From Marinobacter sp. NP-4(2019) (GTDB lineage Bacteria > Pseudomonadota > Gammaproteobacteria > Pseudomonadales > Oleiphilaceae): a stretch of DNA of 64,000 nt. The notes beneath the pieces are model-generated. The model saw only the letters and a program-made list of their open reading frames with translations. It had not been told where the DNA came from and ran no database searches. Position numbers and translations under genes: made by a program. The number at the start of each line of letters is the position of its first letter. Position 1 is the stretch's first letter. The DNA lies in the NCBI RefSeq assembly GCF_003994855.1, contig NZ_CP034142.1, positions 1,798,001 through 1,862,000 of the forward strand, in the 5' to 3' direction. This document shows positions 34,852 to 43,662 of the stretch, piece by piece.

Positions 34852-35796
34852 TCACAGGCCGGCGATGTGGTGGATCATCCTCTGTCGCATGGCCTCGTCG
34901 GGTAACGCCCCCATGGCGGCGCCCATGTTGTCCGCCATATGACGAGCCTTACTGGTTGCCGGTGTTGCCGCAGTGACTGCCGGGTGGGCGACGACGAACT
35001 TCAGGAAGAACTGGCCCCACGAGTGGGCGTCGAATTCCGCCGCCCAGGAGGGTACTTGTTTGCCTTTCACTTTGTTCCAGAGCCGGCTCCGGCCAAAGGG
35101 AGCGTAGACCAGTACACCGATGCCTTTTTCCCTGGCCAGTGGCAGTATCCGTTGTTCCATCGTGAGGTTGTCGACGGCGTAGTCGATGCCGATGAAATCC
35201 AGGGGTTCCCGTATCATGGTGCGTTCCAGGTTTTCATACTGGCTAGGGAAAGTGGTGGTCACACCAATATAACGCACTCGCTGTTCTTCCCGCATTTCCT
35301 TGAGAATGCCGAGTTGCGTGGGTACGTCCCCGAGGTTATGGACCTGTATCAGGTCAATGACCGGTTTGCCGATGCGCCGGAAAGAGGTTTCTATCTGCTC
35401 TCTTGCGGCGTCGGGGTCAGCCTTGCCGCCACCCCATCCGGCAACATTCACCTTGGTGGCCCAGAACAGGTCATCGGTGATGTTCAGTTCGCTGGCTATT
35501 TGTCCTGCGACTTCTTCCGAAGCGCCATAGCTCGGGGCCGTGTCGAAGACTTTGCCGCCTTTCTCGACCAGTGTTTTCAGAACGCCCCGCAAGGCATCCC
35601 GGTCCTCGCTGCTGGCAACGCTGGCGAAGGTGGCGGCACTGCCCAACCCCACCACTGGCAGGTGCTGGCCGGACGATGGGATGGGACGGGTGATCAGTTC
35701 CAGTTGTCTGTTTTCAGCCCAGAGCATGCCGGGGTTCAGGGCCATTGTGGCGCCGGCGGCCAGGGCGAGTTTCAGGTAATCTCTGCGGGAAATCAT
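34852..35796 (-). CDS. Aldo/keto reductase with a twin-arginine-like leader
   Basis: A 314-residue NADP-dependent oxidoreductase of the aldo/keto reductase fold. The N-terminus MISRRDYLKLALAAGATMAL has the SRR-x-x-L-K arrangement of a Tat signal, suggesting export as a folded protein. The catalytic tetrad is visible as DTAPSYG (Asp, Tyr), ATKV (Lys) and QVHN (His). The substrate is unknown. The ATG at 35796 overlaps the stop of the transporter gene by four bases, so the two are translationally coupled. Confidence 0.85.
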   Translation of the reverse strand: MISRRDYLKLALAAGATMALNPGMLWAENRQLELITRPIPSSGQHLPVVGLGSAATFASVASSEDRDALRGVLKTLVEKGGKVFDTAPSYGASEEVAGQIASELNITDDLFWATKVNVAGWGGGKADPDAAREQIETSFRRIGKPVIDLIQVHNLGDVPTQLGILKEMREEQRVRYIGVTTTFPSQYENLERTMIREPLDFIGIDYAVDNLTMEQRILPLAREKGIGVLVYAPFGRSRLWNKVKGKQVPSWAAEFDAHSWGQFFLKFVVAHPAVTAATPATSKARHMADNMGAAMGALPDEAMRQRMIHHIAGL

Positions 35797-37112
35797 GGTG
35801 ATGTCCTCTTTTCGGTGGTGTCCCCCGATTCCTGAGCAGCCGCGATTGACTGTTGCGTCCTGCCCAGCCACAGCCCCAGTAGGGCCCACATTAATGCCAG
35901 GGGGACCGCGACGCTGGCCACCGCGACCAGCCCCATCCCCAGGCGTCCGAGCAGGCCTTCTACCTGAGCGCCCACCACATCACCACCACGATAGACGAAG
36001 GTATCAATAAAGGCCTTGGCTTTGTATTTGTCCTCCCGGCTTGCCACGGTATACAGGGTTTCCCGGGCCGGGCGCATGATGGCGCGCTGTACCGCACGGA
36101 AGGAAGCTTCCAGAGTAATCAGCGCTGTCAGAGAGCCGATCACGGCAAGGCCAATAAAGCCCAGGACTGTAGTTAAAGGTAGCAGAGCCAGGGTGATATG
36201 TACGCCGAGTCGTTTCATCAGATGGCCGGCGACCAGGGCCTGCATGAACAGCGTGGCGAGTTGTGTGATCAGGTCGATCCTGGCAAACAGGGTGGTTCTC
36301 TGATCCGTGCTTTCACCGAGTTCGGCCACCATTTGCAACCGCGTGAAATAAATAAAAGTAACCACGATCGCCAGGATGATGACGTAGGTGGCAATGCCCA
36401 GCAGGTAGCGGGAACGAAACACCGCCCGAAATCCCTCCCAGGCTCTGCCACCGATCAGCTCGCGCTCGTCTATGGCTGGTCGGGTGTCGTGAATGCGCCT
36501 GACCCGGTCCGGCTTTATGTAGGTAGTCGCCCAGCAAGCAACCAGTGCCAGTGCCAGAAAGCCGGTGCTGACAAGAAGCAGTGCCGGGGTTCCCAATGGT
36601 TCAGCCAATACGGAGCTTAACCATGGCCCGAATATGGCCCCGCAGGTGCCACCCACGGCGATCACACCGAAAAAGCGTTTGCCCTGATCGAGGGTGAAGC
36701 GATCCGCCATCACCGCCCAGAAGACCATGGTAATGAACAGATTGAACACACTGAACCAGACATAGAATATTTGTCCGGTGGTGACACCAATGACACTGGG
36801 GGCCTGCGTCATGACCAGATAGAATGTCATCAGACTGATCCCGAAAAAAGCGTAGGTTGTGGTGATGAAGGTCAGACGGCGCAAGCGGCTGACCAGTAAT
36901 CCGAACACCGGGTTAACCAGCAGGGTAATAACCGCTGTGCCGATAAACAGCCAGCGCACTGTGTCGATGCCACCCTGGATACCAAGGGCTTCCCGCGCGG
37001 GACGCAGTACCATCAGTGCGGTCAGTACACAGAAAAAGAAGAACACCGCAAGCATGACCGGGATGATTTCGTCGCGGTGGATGTTAAACAGCTTGGCGAA
37101 TGGGTTGCTCAT
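35793..37112 (-). CDS. NTP/NDP-exchange or MFS-type membrane transporter
   Basis: A 439-residue inner-membrane protein with about twelve hydrophobic helices. It resembles the bacterial group annotated NTP/NDP exchange transporter or MFS, distantly related to the ATP/ADP translocases of obligate intracellular bacteria. Helices such as MLAVFFFFCVLTALMVLRPAREALG at the N-terminus are typical of that group. The substrate in free-living bacteria is unknown. I prefer the ATG at 37112 (MSNPFAKLFN); the frame extends to 37154 without a clear ribosome site. It overlaps the aldo/keto reductase by four bases. Confidence 0.75.
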   Translation of the reverse strand: MSNPFAKLFNIHRDEIIPVMLAVFFFFCVLTALMVLRPAREALGIQGGIDTVRWLFIGTAVITLLVNPVFGLLVSRLRRLTFITTTYAFFGISLMTFYLVMTQAPSVIGVTTGQIFYVWFSVFNLFITMVFWAVMADRFTLDQGKRFFGVIAVGGTCGAIFGPWLSSVLAEPLGTPALLLVSTGFLALALVACWATTYIKPDRVRRIHDTRPAIDERELIGGRAWEGFRAVFRSRYLLGIATYVIILAIVVTFIYFTRLQMVAELGESTDQRTTLFARIDLITQLATLFMQALVAGHLMKRLGVHITLALLPLTTVLGFIGLAVIGSLTALITLEASFRAVQRAIMRPARETLYTVASREDKYKAKAFIDTFVYRGGDVVGAQVEGLLGRLGMGLVAVASVAVPLALMWALLGLWLGRTQQSIAAAQESGDTTEKRTSP

Positions 37113-37223
37113 AAACAGGCAACGGGCTGGTTTCATGAGGCATATGGCCTTCAATTTAGACCATTGGGAGCGTTTGGGTTAGCCTTGCATCCCCGTAAAT
37201 AGATGAACTCAGGCGGATACTGT

Positions 37224-38084
37224 ATGCCCATTACTCCGTTTCAGGCCCTGGCCTGCCCACTGGACGGTGATCCGTTGACTTGTGACAGCAGAGTCTGGCG
37301 CTGCCCTGTGGGTCACAGTTTTGATATCGCCCGCCAGGGGTATACACACTTGCTACCGGTGCAGAACAAGCGTTCCCGCAATCCTGGTGACAGCAAGGAT
37401 ATGGTTGCGGCGCGCCGCACGTTCCTGAACGCCGGGTTTTATCAACCCATCGCTGATGCGGTGAATCGGCTTATTCTGGCGGATGCACCCGGTGAGGGAG
37501 TGCTCAGCTGCCTGGACGCCGGATGTGGCGAAGGGTATTACCTGAGGCAGCTAGCGAATGCCGCCGGAGAGCGGCAAACCCTGGAGCTTCTGGGGGTGGA
37601 TATTTCCAAGTGGGCGGTGCTGGCAGCGGCAAAACAGGATAAACGGCCGGCCTGGGCGGTGGGCACCAACGCCAGGCTGCCGGTGCTGTCCGGCTCGGTA
37701 GATCGGGTACTATGCTTGTTCGGGTTTCCGGTGTATTCCGAGTTTGCCCGGGTTCTGAAACCGGGGGGGCAGCTATTGCAGGTGGATGCCGGCCCCCGGC
37801 ACCTGCAGGAGTTGCGTGAAATTATCTACCCTGCGCTGAAACCAGAAAAAAATGAGGGAACCGTCACCCCTGGCGGATTTACCGCCCTGACGATCACCAT
37901 GGAGCGCTTTCCTCTGGTGCTGACAAGTCAGGCTCAGATTGCCAACCTTCTGGCAATGACGCCACACCTGTACCGGGCCAGTGCGGAAGGAATTGAGCGG
38001 GCTTCTGCGCTGGATTCCCTGACAGTCACCGTGGACGTGCGCATAACTTGTTACAGACAAAGTGATTCCGCAAATTCGCTTTAG
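37224..38084 (+). CDS. rlmA: 23S rRNA (guanine-N1)-methyltransferase, RlmA type
   Basis: Resembles RlmA(I), which methylates G745 of 23S rRNA using S-adenosylmethionine. The 286 residues have an N-terminal zinc-finger-like segment (CPLDGDPL and WRCPVGHSFD), then the diagnostic QGYTHLLPVQNKRSRNPGDS. A Rossmann methyltransferase domain follows with DAGCGEGYYL and LGVDISKWAV. In E. coli the first zinc pair is CPLC; here it is CPLD, so one ligand is altered or replaced by a nearby Cys. The ATG at 37224 after AGGCGG is preferred to 37203. Confidence 0.88.
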   Translation: MPITPFQALACPLDGDPLTCDSRVWRCPVGHSFDIARQGYTHLLPVQNKRSRNPGDSKDMVAARRTFLNAGFYQPIADAVNRLILADAPGEGVLSCLDAGCGEGYYLRQLANAAGERQTLELLGVDISKWAVLAAAKQDKRPAWAVGTNARLPVLSGSVDRVLCLFGFPVYSEFARVLKPGGQLLQVDAGPRHLQELREIIYPALKPEKNEGTVTPGGFTALTITMERFPLVLTSQAQIANLLAMTPHLYRASAEGIERASALDSLTVTVDVRITCYRQSDSANSL

Positions 38085-38182
38085 ATGTGCACGGGATAAT
38101 CTATAGTTTCCTCATGAGAGCTTATCAATTGGTCTGGCATCAAGACATTTCGCTATGCCATTGAAGCCGTCAGGAGGATGTA

Positions 38183-40585
38183 ATGCCGTTACCTGCCCCT
38201 TTAACAGAAGCCCAGGTCTACCACGGTTGTCCAGTCGAAAGGCTGGATTTTGTTACCACGGACGACCTCAAAGACCTGGAGCGGCCTTGCGGTCAGGACC
38301 GTGTTCTGAGAGCCCTGGAGTTCGGGGCAAGTGTACAGGCTGGCGGCTTCAATCTCTTTGTACTGGGGCCATCCGGTGCAGGCAAACACGAGTTGGTCGA
38401 ACGCTTCCTGTCTCAACACGCTGCCCGACAGCCAGAACCCCCCGACTGGTGCCACGTTTATAACTTCCGGTTCTCAGATCGTCCGAAGGCCATACGACTG
38501 CCGGCGGGTGAAGGACGGCAGTTCAAGAAAGACCTGAGTGATTTGGCCGAGGAGCTTCGCACGGCCATCCCGGCGACTTTTGAGAGTGAGGAGTACCAGG
38601 CCCGGCTCCAAGAGCTGCAGGAAGAAATGACTAAGCGCCAGCACCAGGGCCTGTCTGATATCCAGGAAGAGGCGAACCGCAATAATATAGCGATGATCAC
38701 CACGCCGGCCGGCTTTACCTTTGCACCCATGCGAAAAGGTGAAGTGATCGACCCTGAGGAATACAAAAACTTCTCTGATGAAGAGAAGCAACTGATTGAG
38801 TCCAAGGTCGAAGACCTGCAGAAGAAACTCCAACAAACTATCCAGCAGATTCCCAGGTTGCGGAAGGAAGTACGGGAACGGATTCACGCCCTGAATGAGG
38901 AAATGGTGCAGTTGACCCTCGGTGGCCCCATTGGTGAGCTGCGGGAAAAGTGGTTGCACCTTTCGCACGTTGTCGACTATCTGGATGCGGTTCGTGAAGA
39001 CGTGGTTGAACACGCGGAGGCTTTCCAGGACAGCGATAACGGCCCCCCTGTTGGTTTGCTGGCCCGCTACAGGGCCAACTTGCTGGTCGATAACGCGGAT
39101 ACCGTGGGTGCACCAGTGATCTACGAGGATCTACCCAATCACCAGCATCTGGCGGGGCAAATTGAGCACCGGGCCCACCAGGGCAATCTCTACACCGATT
39201 TCACCCTTATTCGTGGTGGTTCCATGCACAGGGCGAACGGAGGTTACCTGATTATTGATGCCCGGCGGGTGCTGACCCAGCCAATGGCGTGGGAGAGCCT
39301 TAAACGGATTCTGTTTTCAGGTGAGATCCGCATTGAGTCGCTGGAGCATCTTTATGGTCTGGTCAGTACGGTGAGTCTACAGCCGGAGCCGATACCGGTA
39401 TCGGTCAAGGTGGTGTTGCTCGGGGATCGAATGCTGTATTACCTCCTTTCCCATTACGATCCTGACTTTCTGGACCTGTTCAAGGTAGAAGCGGACTTCG
39501 AGGATGATCTCGACCGAAATGACGACTGCTACGAACTCTACTCCCGGATGATCGCTACCATGGCCAGGGCTCTGAAAATGCGCCCGTTGGAACGTGATGC
39601 GGTGGCCCGGCTAATTGAACATGCCAGCCGCCTGGCGGCGGACCAGCGCAAGTTGACCGCCCATGATCGCGTGCTCCGGGATATTCTGAGCGAGGCAGAT
39701 CACTGGGCTGGTCAGTCCGGCGCGGATACGGTTGAAGCCGAACACATCCAACAGGCCATCAATGAGCGGGAATACCGTGCCAGCCGGGTTCGAGAGCAAA
39801 GTCGGGAACAGATCAGCCGGGGCGTTGTGATGATTGCCACGGAAGGTGAGGAAGTGGCGCAGGTTAACGGCTTGTCGGTGCTAAGGCTTGGCGCCTCTAT
39901 GTTCGGGCAGCCTACGCGGATTACCGCGACAGCTCGTCCGGGCAAGGGGCAGGTCGTGGATATCGAACGTGAGGCCAAACTTGGTGGCCCCATACATAGC
40001 AAGGCTGTAATGATTCTCTCCCGATTTCTGGCAAGTCGTTATGCAGGAGAAGGGGAGTTGTCCCTGTCTGCAAGTCTGGCTTTTGAGCAGTCTTACGGCG
40101 GCGTTGAAGGTGATTCTGCTTCAGTTGCAGAGACCTGCGTGCTGCTTTCGGCGATTGCCCGGATTCCACTGAAACAGTCGTTTGCCGTTACCGGTTCGAT
40201 GAATCAACATGGTGAGGTTCAGGCGGTAGGTGGGGTCAACGAAAAAATAGAGGGCTTCTTTGATGTTTGCCGGGAGGCTGGTGAAGTGCGGGAGCAGGGA
40301 GTACTAATGCCGGCCAGCAACGTGGAACACCTCATGCTCAGAACCGATGTGCGTCAGGCCATCGTTGACGACCGGTTCCGGATTTATCCGGTGTCAGATA
40401 TCAATCAGGCTATTGAGCTTTTAACGGGGCTTGAAGCTGGCGAACCTGACAGCAATGGTGAGTTCCCGGAAAACAGCTTTAACCGGAAGGTTGCCGAGCG
40501 ATTAAAGCAGTTCGCCGAGGCCAGCAAGAAGCAGGATGACAACGGAAAAGCGAACAATAACAGCGGGAGCGGTGACAGTGGCTGA
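38183..40585 (+). CDS. ATP-dependent protease of the Lon family (AAA_32 plus Lon_C)
   Basis: An 800-residue protease related to E. coli YcbZ and not to canonical Lon: it lacks the LON substrate domain. It has an N-terminal AAA region (GPSGAGKHELVERF), a long charged coiled-coil insertion (about residues 115-240), a second AAA segment (GGYLIIDARRVL), and a C-terminal Lon-type peptidase domain. The Ser-Lys dyad is Ser645 in VEGDSASVAE and Lys688 in GGVNEKIEGF. Good ribosome site AGGAGGATGTA. The downstream UspA-like gene begins before its stop, so the two form an operon. Confidence 0.9.
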   Translation: MPLPAPLTEAQVYHGCPVERLDFVTTDDLKDLERPCGQDRVLRALEFGASVQAGGFNLFVLGPSGAGKHELVERFLSQHAARQPEPPDWCHVYNFRFSDRPKAIRLPAGEGRQFKKDLSDLAEELRTAIPATFESEEYQARLQELQEEMTKRQHQGLSDIQEEANRNNIAMITTPAGFTFAPMRKGEVIDPEEYKNFSDEEKQLIESKVEDLQKKLQQTIQQIPRLRKEVRERIHALNEEMVQLTLGGPIGELREKWLHLSHVVDYLDAVREDVVEHAEAFQDSDNGPPVGLLARYRANLLVDNADTVGAPVIYEDLPNHQHLAGQIEHRAHQGNLYTDFTLIRGGSMHRANGGYLIIDARRVLTQPMAWESLKRILFSGEIRIESLEHLYGLVSTVSLQPEPIPVSVKVVLLGDRMLYYLLSHYDPDFLDLFKVEADFEDDLDRNDDCYELYSRMIATMARALKMRPLERDAVARLIEHASRLAADQRKLTAHDRVLRDILSEADHWAGQSGADTVEAEHIQQAINEREYRASRVREQSREQISRGVVMIATEGEEVAQVNGLSVLRLGASMFGQPTRITATARPGKGQVVDIEREAKLGGPIHSKAVMILSRFLASRYAGEGELSLSASLAFEQSYGGVEGDSASVAETCVLLSAIARIPLKQSFAVTGSMNQHGEVQAVGGVNEKIEGFFDVCREAGEVREQGVLMPASNVEHLMLRTDVRQAIVDDRFRIYPVSDINQAIELLTGLEAGEPDSNGEFPENSFNRKVAERLKQFAEASKKQDDNGKANNNSGSGDSG

Positions 40586-41444
40586 CGCACCCGAAAAGCA
40601 GGTCGGCTCAGACACACCAGCGGGACGCGTATTGGTGCTTTTGGATGGCTCCAGAATGAGTTACGCCGCATTGAATGCGGCCGCAGATATTGCAGCGTGC
40701 ACAGGAGCGGATGTGCTGGGTGTTTTCGTTGAAGAGCAGAACCTGTTACGCAGTGCGGGCTATGGATTTGCCAGGGAAGTAGGCGCAGCCTCAGGTATCA
40801 GCCGGCCTTTGGATGTCACCATACTGGAGCGCCGCATGCAACGCCTGGCAATGGAAGTGAAAGAAGCACTGGCACGTGCGGTAAGCAGCCGTGGCAGATC
40901 TCACGAACTGAGCGTTGCCCGAGGTCGGGTCGTGGATGAAGTGCTCACTCTGGTAAGCCCGCAGGATCTGCTCGTGCTTGGTCGTGTCGGCTGGTCGTCG
41001 GTACCAGGATCTCGTCTTGGATCCACTGCCCGGGGATTGATTCGCAAGTCGCCCTCCAGGGTTCTGCTATGGTCTGAAGGTGCCGTATCGGACAAAAATC
41101 GGATTGTTGTGCTGCTGAATGATCATGCCGATGCCAATCGCCGGGCTATCCAGGCAGCCACAGAAGCCTCCCGTTATCATCATTTGCCGGTCACTGTGTT
41201 GTTGCGCTCTGAGGGCGATGTATCGGCGGTGCAGCTTGAGACGATCAGGCAAGATCTGGATTTTTCTGGCGCGGGCACCCGATTAAGGGTATTGCCTGCT
41301 ACGGATCCGGCCACTGTCGCCAGAGTGTTGCGCGAAGAATGCGCCGCCCAACTGGTGGTCAGCCGGGAATGTTCGCTGTTTAGTAATCCGGAAGCAGACC
41401 AGTTGCTGATTGCCCTCAACTTACCCATTACCATCACTCCCTGA
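40578..41444 (+). CDS. Universal stress protein (UspA)-like protein
   Basis: A 288-residue protein with two tandem UspA-like alpha/beta halves. The first (RVLVLLDGSRMSYAALNAAADIA, with DLLVLGRVGWSSVPGSRLGSTARGLIRKSPSRVLL) keeps the beta-strand and glycine-rich ATP-loop-like layout. The second (RIVVLLNDHADANRRAIQAATEAS) is degenerate. The GTG at 40578 after GCGGGAG overlaps the Lon-like stop by eight bases; the longer frame from 40536 is less likely. Context suggests an accessory or stress-sensing partner of the protease. Convergent with the FtsH paralogue. Confidence 0.75.
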   Translation: MADAPEKQVGSDTPAGRVLVLLDGSRMSYAALNAAADIAACTGADVLGVFVEEQNLLRSAGYGFAREVGAASGISRPLDVTILERRMQRLAMEVKEALARAVSSRGRSHELSVARGRVVDEVLTLVSPQDLLVLGRVGWSSVPGSRLGSTARGLIRKSPSRVLLWSEGAVSDKNRIVVLLNDHADANRRAIQAATEASRYHHLPVTVLLRSEGDVSAVQLETIRQDLDFSGAGTRLRVLPATDPATVARVLREECAAQLVVSRECSLFSNPEADQLLIALNLPITITP

Positions 41445-41464
41445 GGGGCAGGGGGCTGAACTGG

Positions 41465-43375
41465 TCAGGCAATTTTACGGCTGTCTTCCTTACGCAGAAT
41501 TTCATCGATTTCCTCGGCTGACAGGGTTTCCTTCTTCAGTACAGCCTTTGCCAGAGCTTCCAACTGGTTACGGTGTTCACTCAGGAAGTCACGGGTTTCT
41601 TTCTCCAGTGCCAACAGTTGGGACTGTATTTCCGCATCGATCAGTTCGGCCATCTTTTCGCTGAATTCCCTTGGCAGCCCCATTTCCCGACCAAGAAACA
41701 CATGCTCCTCGCCAATGCTCAGGCCCAGGGGGCCGATTTTTTCGCTCATGCCCCACTGACCAATCATCCGGCGCACCAGGGTCGTGGCTTCCTTCAGATC
41801 GTTCTGGGCTCCGGTGCTTACTTCGCCGTAGATAAGCTTTTCGGAACACCGCCCACCGAGCATCACCTTGATACGGTCCTTCAGGTAGCTTTCCGTGTAA
41901 GTGTAATGATCTTCTCTCGGGGTTTGTTCGGTCACGCCCATAGCCATGCCGTGGGGGATGATGGTCACTTTGGTCAGCGGATCCGCATTCGGCATGTAGT
42001 AGGCCATGATGGCGTGGCCGCATTCATGGTATGCCACGGCTTCCCGCTCCTTCGGAGTGAGGTGGGCATCCCGCTCTTCGCCAAGAATAATTCGGTCCCG
42101 GGCAAGTTCAAAACAGTGTGCATTCACCTCATGGAGATTTTCCCGGGCCGCTGTCAGTGCTGCCTCATTCACCAGGTTTTTCAGGTCCGCGCCGGAGAAT
42201 CCGATAGTCCGGGCCGCCAGTTGCTCCAGGTCCACATCCTCGGCCAGTGGTACCTTGCGCACATGGACTTGCAGGATGGCCGTGCGTGCATCCTTGTGGG
42301 GACGGTCCAGGGTAATTTTTCGGTCGAACCGTCCTGGGCGGAGCAGGGCGCTGTCCAGAACATCCGGCCGGTTGGTGGCGGCCAGCACCAGGACATTTTC
42401 ATGGGCTTCGAAGCCATCCATCTCGGTGAGGATCTGGTTCAGGGTCTGTTCCCGTTCATCGTGGCCACCACCCAAGCCGGCACCCCGTGAGCGACCAATG
42501 GCATCCAGTTCGTCGATGAAGATCAGCGCAGGTGCTTCCTTGCGTGCCTCCTGGAACATATCCCGCACCCGGGCAGCGCCGACACCCACAAACATTTCGA
42601 TAAATTCCGACGCGCTGATGCTGTAAAAGGGCACTTCCGCTTCACCGGCAATGGCCCGGGCCAAGAGGGTCTTGCCGGTTCCCGGCGGACCAACCAGCAG
42701 GACTCCTTTGGGCATCACAGCACCCAGGGCCCGGTACTTTTGGGGGGATTTGAGGAAATCGATGATCTCGGCAATTTCACGTTTGGCGGACTCAATGCCG
42801 GCCACATCGTCCAGTGTGGTCGTGGAGGTTTCCCTGCGGGCCCTCCGGGCTTTCGAGCGACTGAAATCGAAGACGCCGCCACCCTGGATCATCTTCTTTT
42901 GCGCCGCACCCCAGAACCAGAACATCAACGCCAGTAACAGGAGCCAGGGCAGGAAGCCCCGAATCATCTCCTGCCACCAGGGCAGCCCCGAGGGCGTGGC
43001 CTTGATGGTCACTTCGTGTTCTTCCAGCAGAGTCAGCAATGACGGATCTTCCATGGGCGGAAGTATGGTGCGGAACCCTGGACTGCCGGGCCGGGCAGCG
43101 CTGTCCGAGCTGAACGATGCAGCGCCACTGTCTGTGAACAGGCCGGTAACCGATTCTTCCTTGAGCGTGACCTCTGCGACCTGATTGTTCTCCACCGCCG
43201 TCTTGAAGTCGGAATAGGCCAGGTCCTGAAGCTGGGGCTGCCCGTTGTCCTGTAGCCAGAGCATCATCAGGAATATGGCGGCGCTGAGCCACAGGAACGA
43301 GTACCGGTCGGGAAGAGTCGGTTGTGGATTGTTCTCCGGCTTTTGCTGGTTGCCTGGCCCGTTCGGTGCTGTCAT
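41465..43375 (-). CDS. FtsH-type membrane AAA metalloprotease (probable paralogue)
   Basis: A 636-residue membrane-anchored protease that would extract and degrade membrane or unfolded proteins. It has an N-terminal helix (about residues 25-42), a periplasmic domain of about 90 residues, a second helix (WLLLLALMFWFWG), an AAA domain with Walker A GPPGTGKT (229-236), ALIFIDELDAIG and the SRH arginines, then the zinc site HECGH (450-454). The housekeeping ftsH is normally beside rlmE/folP, which are absent, so this is probably a second copy; that is inference. Its start overlaps the stop of the YkoF-like gene by four bases. Confidence 0.92.
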   Translation of the reverse strand: MTAPNGPGNQQKPENNPQPTLPDRYSFLWLSAAIFLMMLWLQDNGQPQLQDLAYSDFKTAVENNQVAEVTLKEESVTGLFTDSGAASFSSDSAARPGSPGFRTILPPMEDPSLLTLLEEHEVTIKATPSGLPWWQEMIRGFLPWLLLLALMFWFWGAAQKKMIQGGGVFDFSRSKARRARRETSTTTLDDVAGIESAKREIAEIIDFLKSPQKYRALGAVMPKGVLLVGPPGTGKTLLARAIAGEAEVPFYSISASEFIEMFVGVGAARVRDMFQEARKEAPALIFIDELDAIGRSRGAGLGGGHDEREQTLNQILTEMDGFEAHENVLVLAATNRPDVLDSALLRPGRFDRKITLDRPHKDARTAILQVHVRKVPLAEDVDLEQLAARTIGFSGADLKNLVNEAALTAARENLHEVNAHCFELARDRIILGEERDAHLTPKEREAVAYHECGHAIMAYYMPNADPLTKVTIIPHGMAMGVTEQTPREDHYTYTESYLKDRIKVMLGGRCSEKLIYGEVSTGAQNDLKEATTLVRRMIGQWGMSEKIGPLGLSIGEEHVFLGREMGLPREFSEKMAELIDAEIQSQLLALEKETRDFLSEHRNQLEALAKAVLKKETLSAEEIDEILRKEDSRKIA

Positions 43376-43620
43376 TTGGGTCTCCGGTCTCCCTCCATGA
43401 TCTTCGCCACGAAGACGGATTTACCGTACGTCTCGAATGACCACTTCATGGTATCCGATAGTACCTTCATAACCTCATCATAGTCGCCAAAAATTTCCGT
43501 GCTCATACGCCCCGGGTGGACTTCCAGCCCGGTTTGCTCCAGTCGGGTAATGAGATCCCATATGGGCTGTTTGTAGTCGTCTTTCAGTGGATAACAGCTC
43601 AGTTGTACAGAAAGGTACAT
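43372..43620 (-). CDS. Small YkoF/MTH1187-like (thiamine-binding type) protein
   Basis: An 82-residue protein with a single ferredoxin-like fold of the MTH1187/YkoF type: MYLSVQLSCYPLKDDYKQPIW, LEVHPGRMSTEIFGDYDEVM and SVFVAKIMEGD match the family. YkoF binds the hydroxymethyl-pyrimidine part of thiamine; single-domain relatives are often of unknown ligand. The ATG at 43620 with GGAGG just upstream is chosen over 43653. No thiamine genes or TPP riboswitch are nearby. It is coupled to the FtsH paralogue by a four-base ATGA overlap, an unexplained partnership. Confidence 0.78.
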   Translation of the reverse strand: MYLSVQLSCYPLKDDYKQPIWDLITRLEQTGLEVHPGRMSTEIFGDYDEVMKVLSDTMKWSFETYGKSVFVAKIMEGDRRPK

Positions 43621-43662
43621 AATGCCTCCGGTCCGGTCAGTGATCCTGGTCAATTACCGTTA

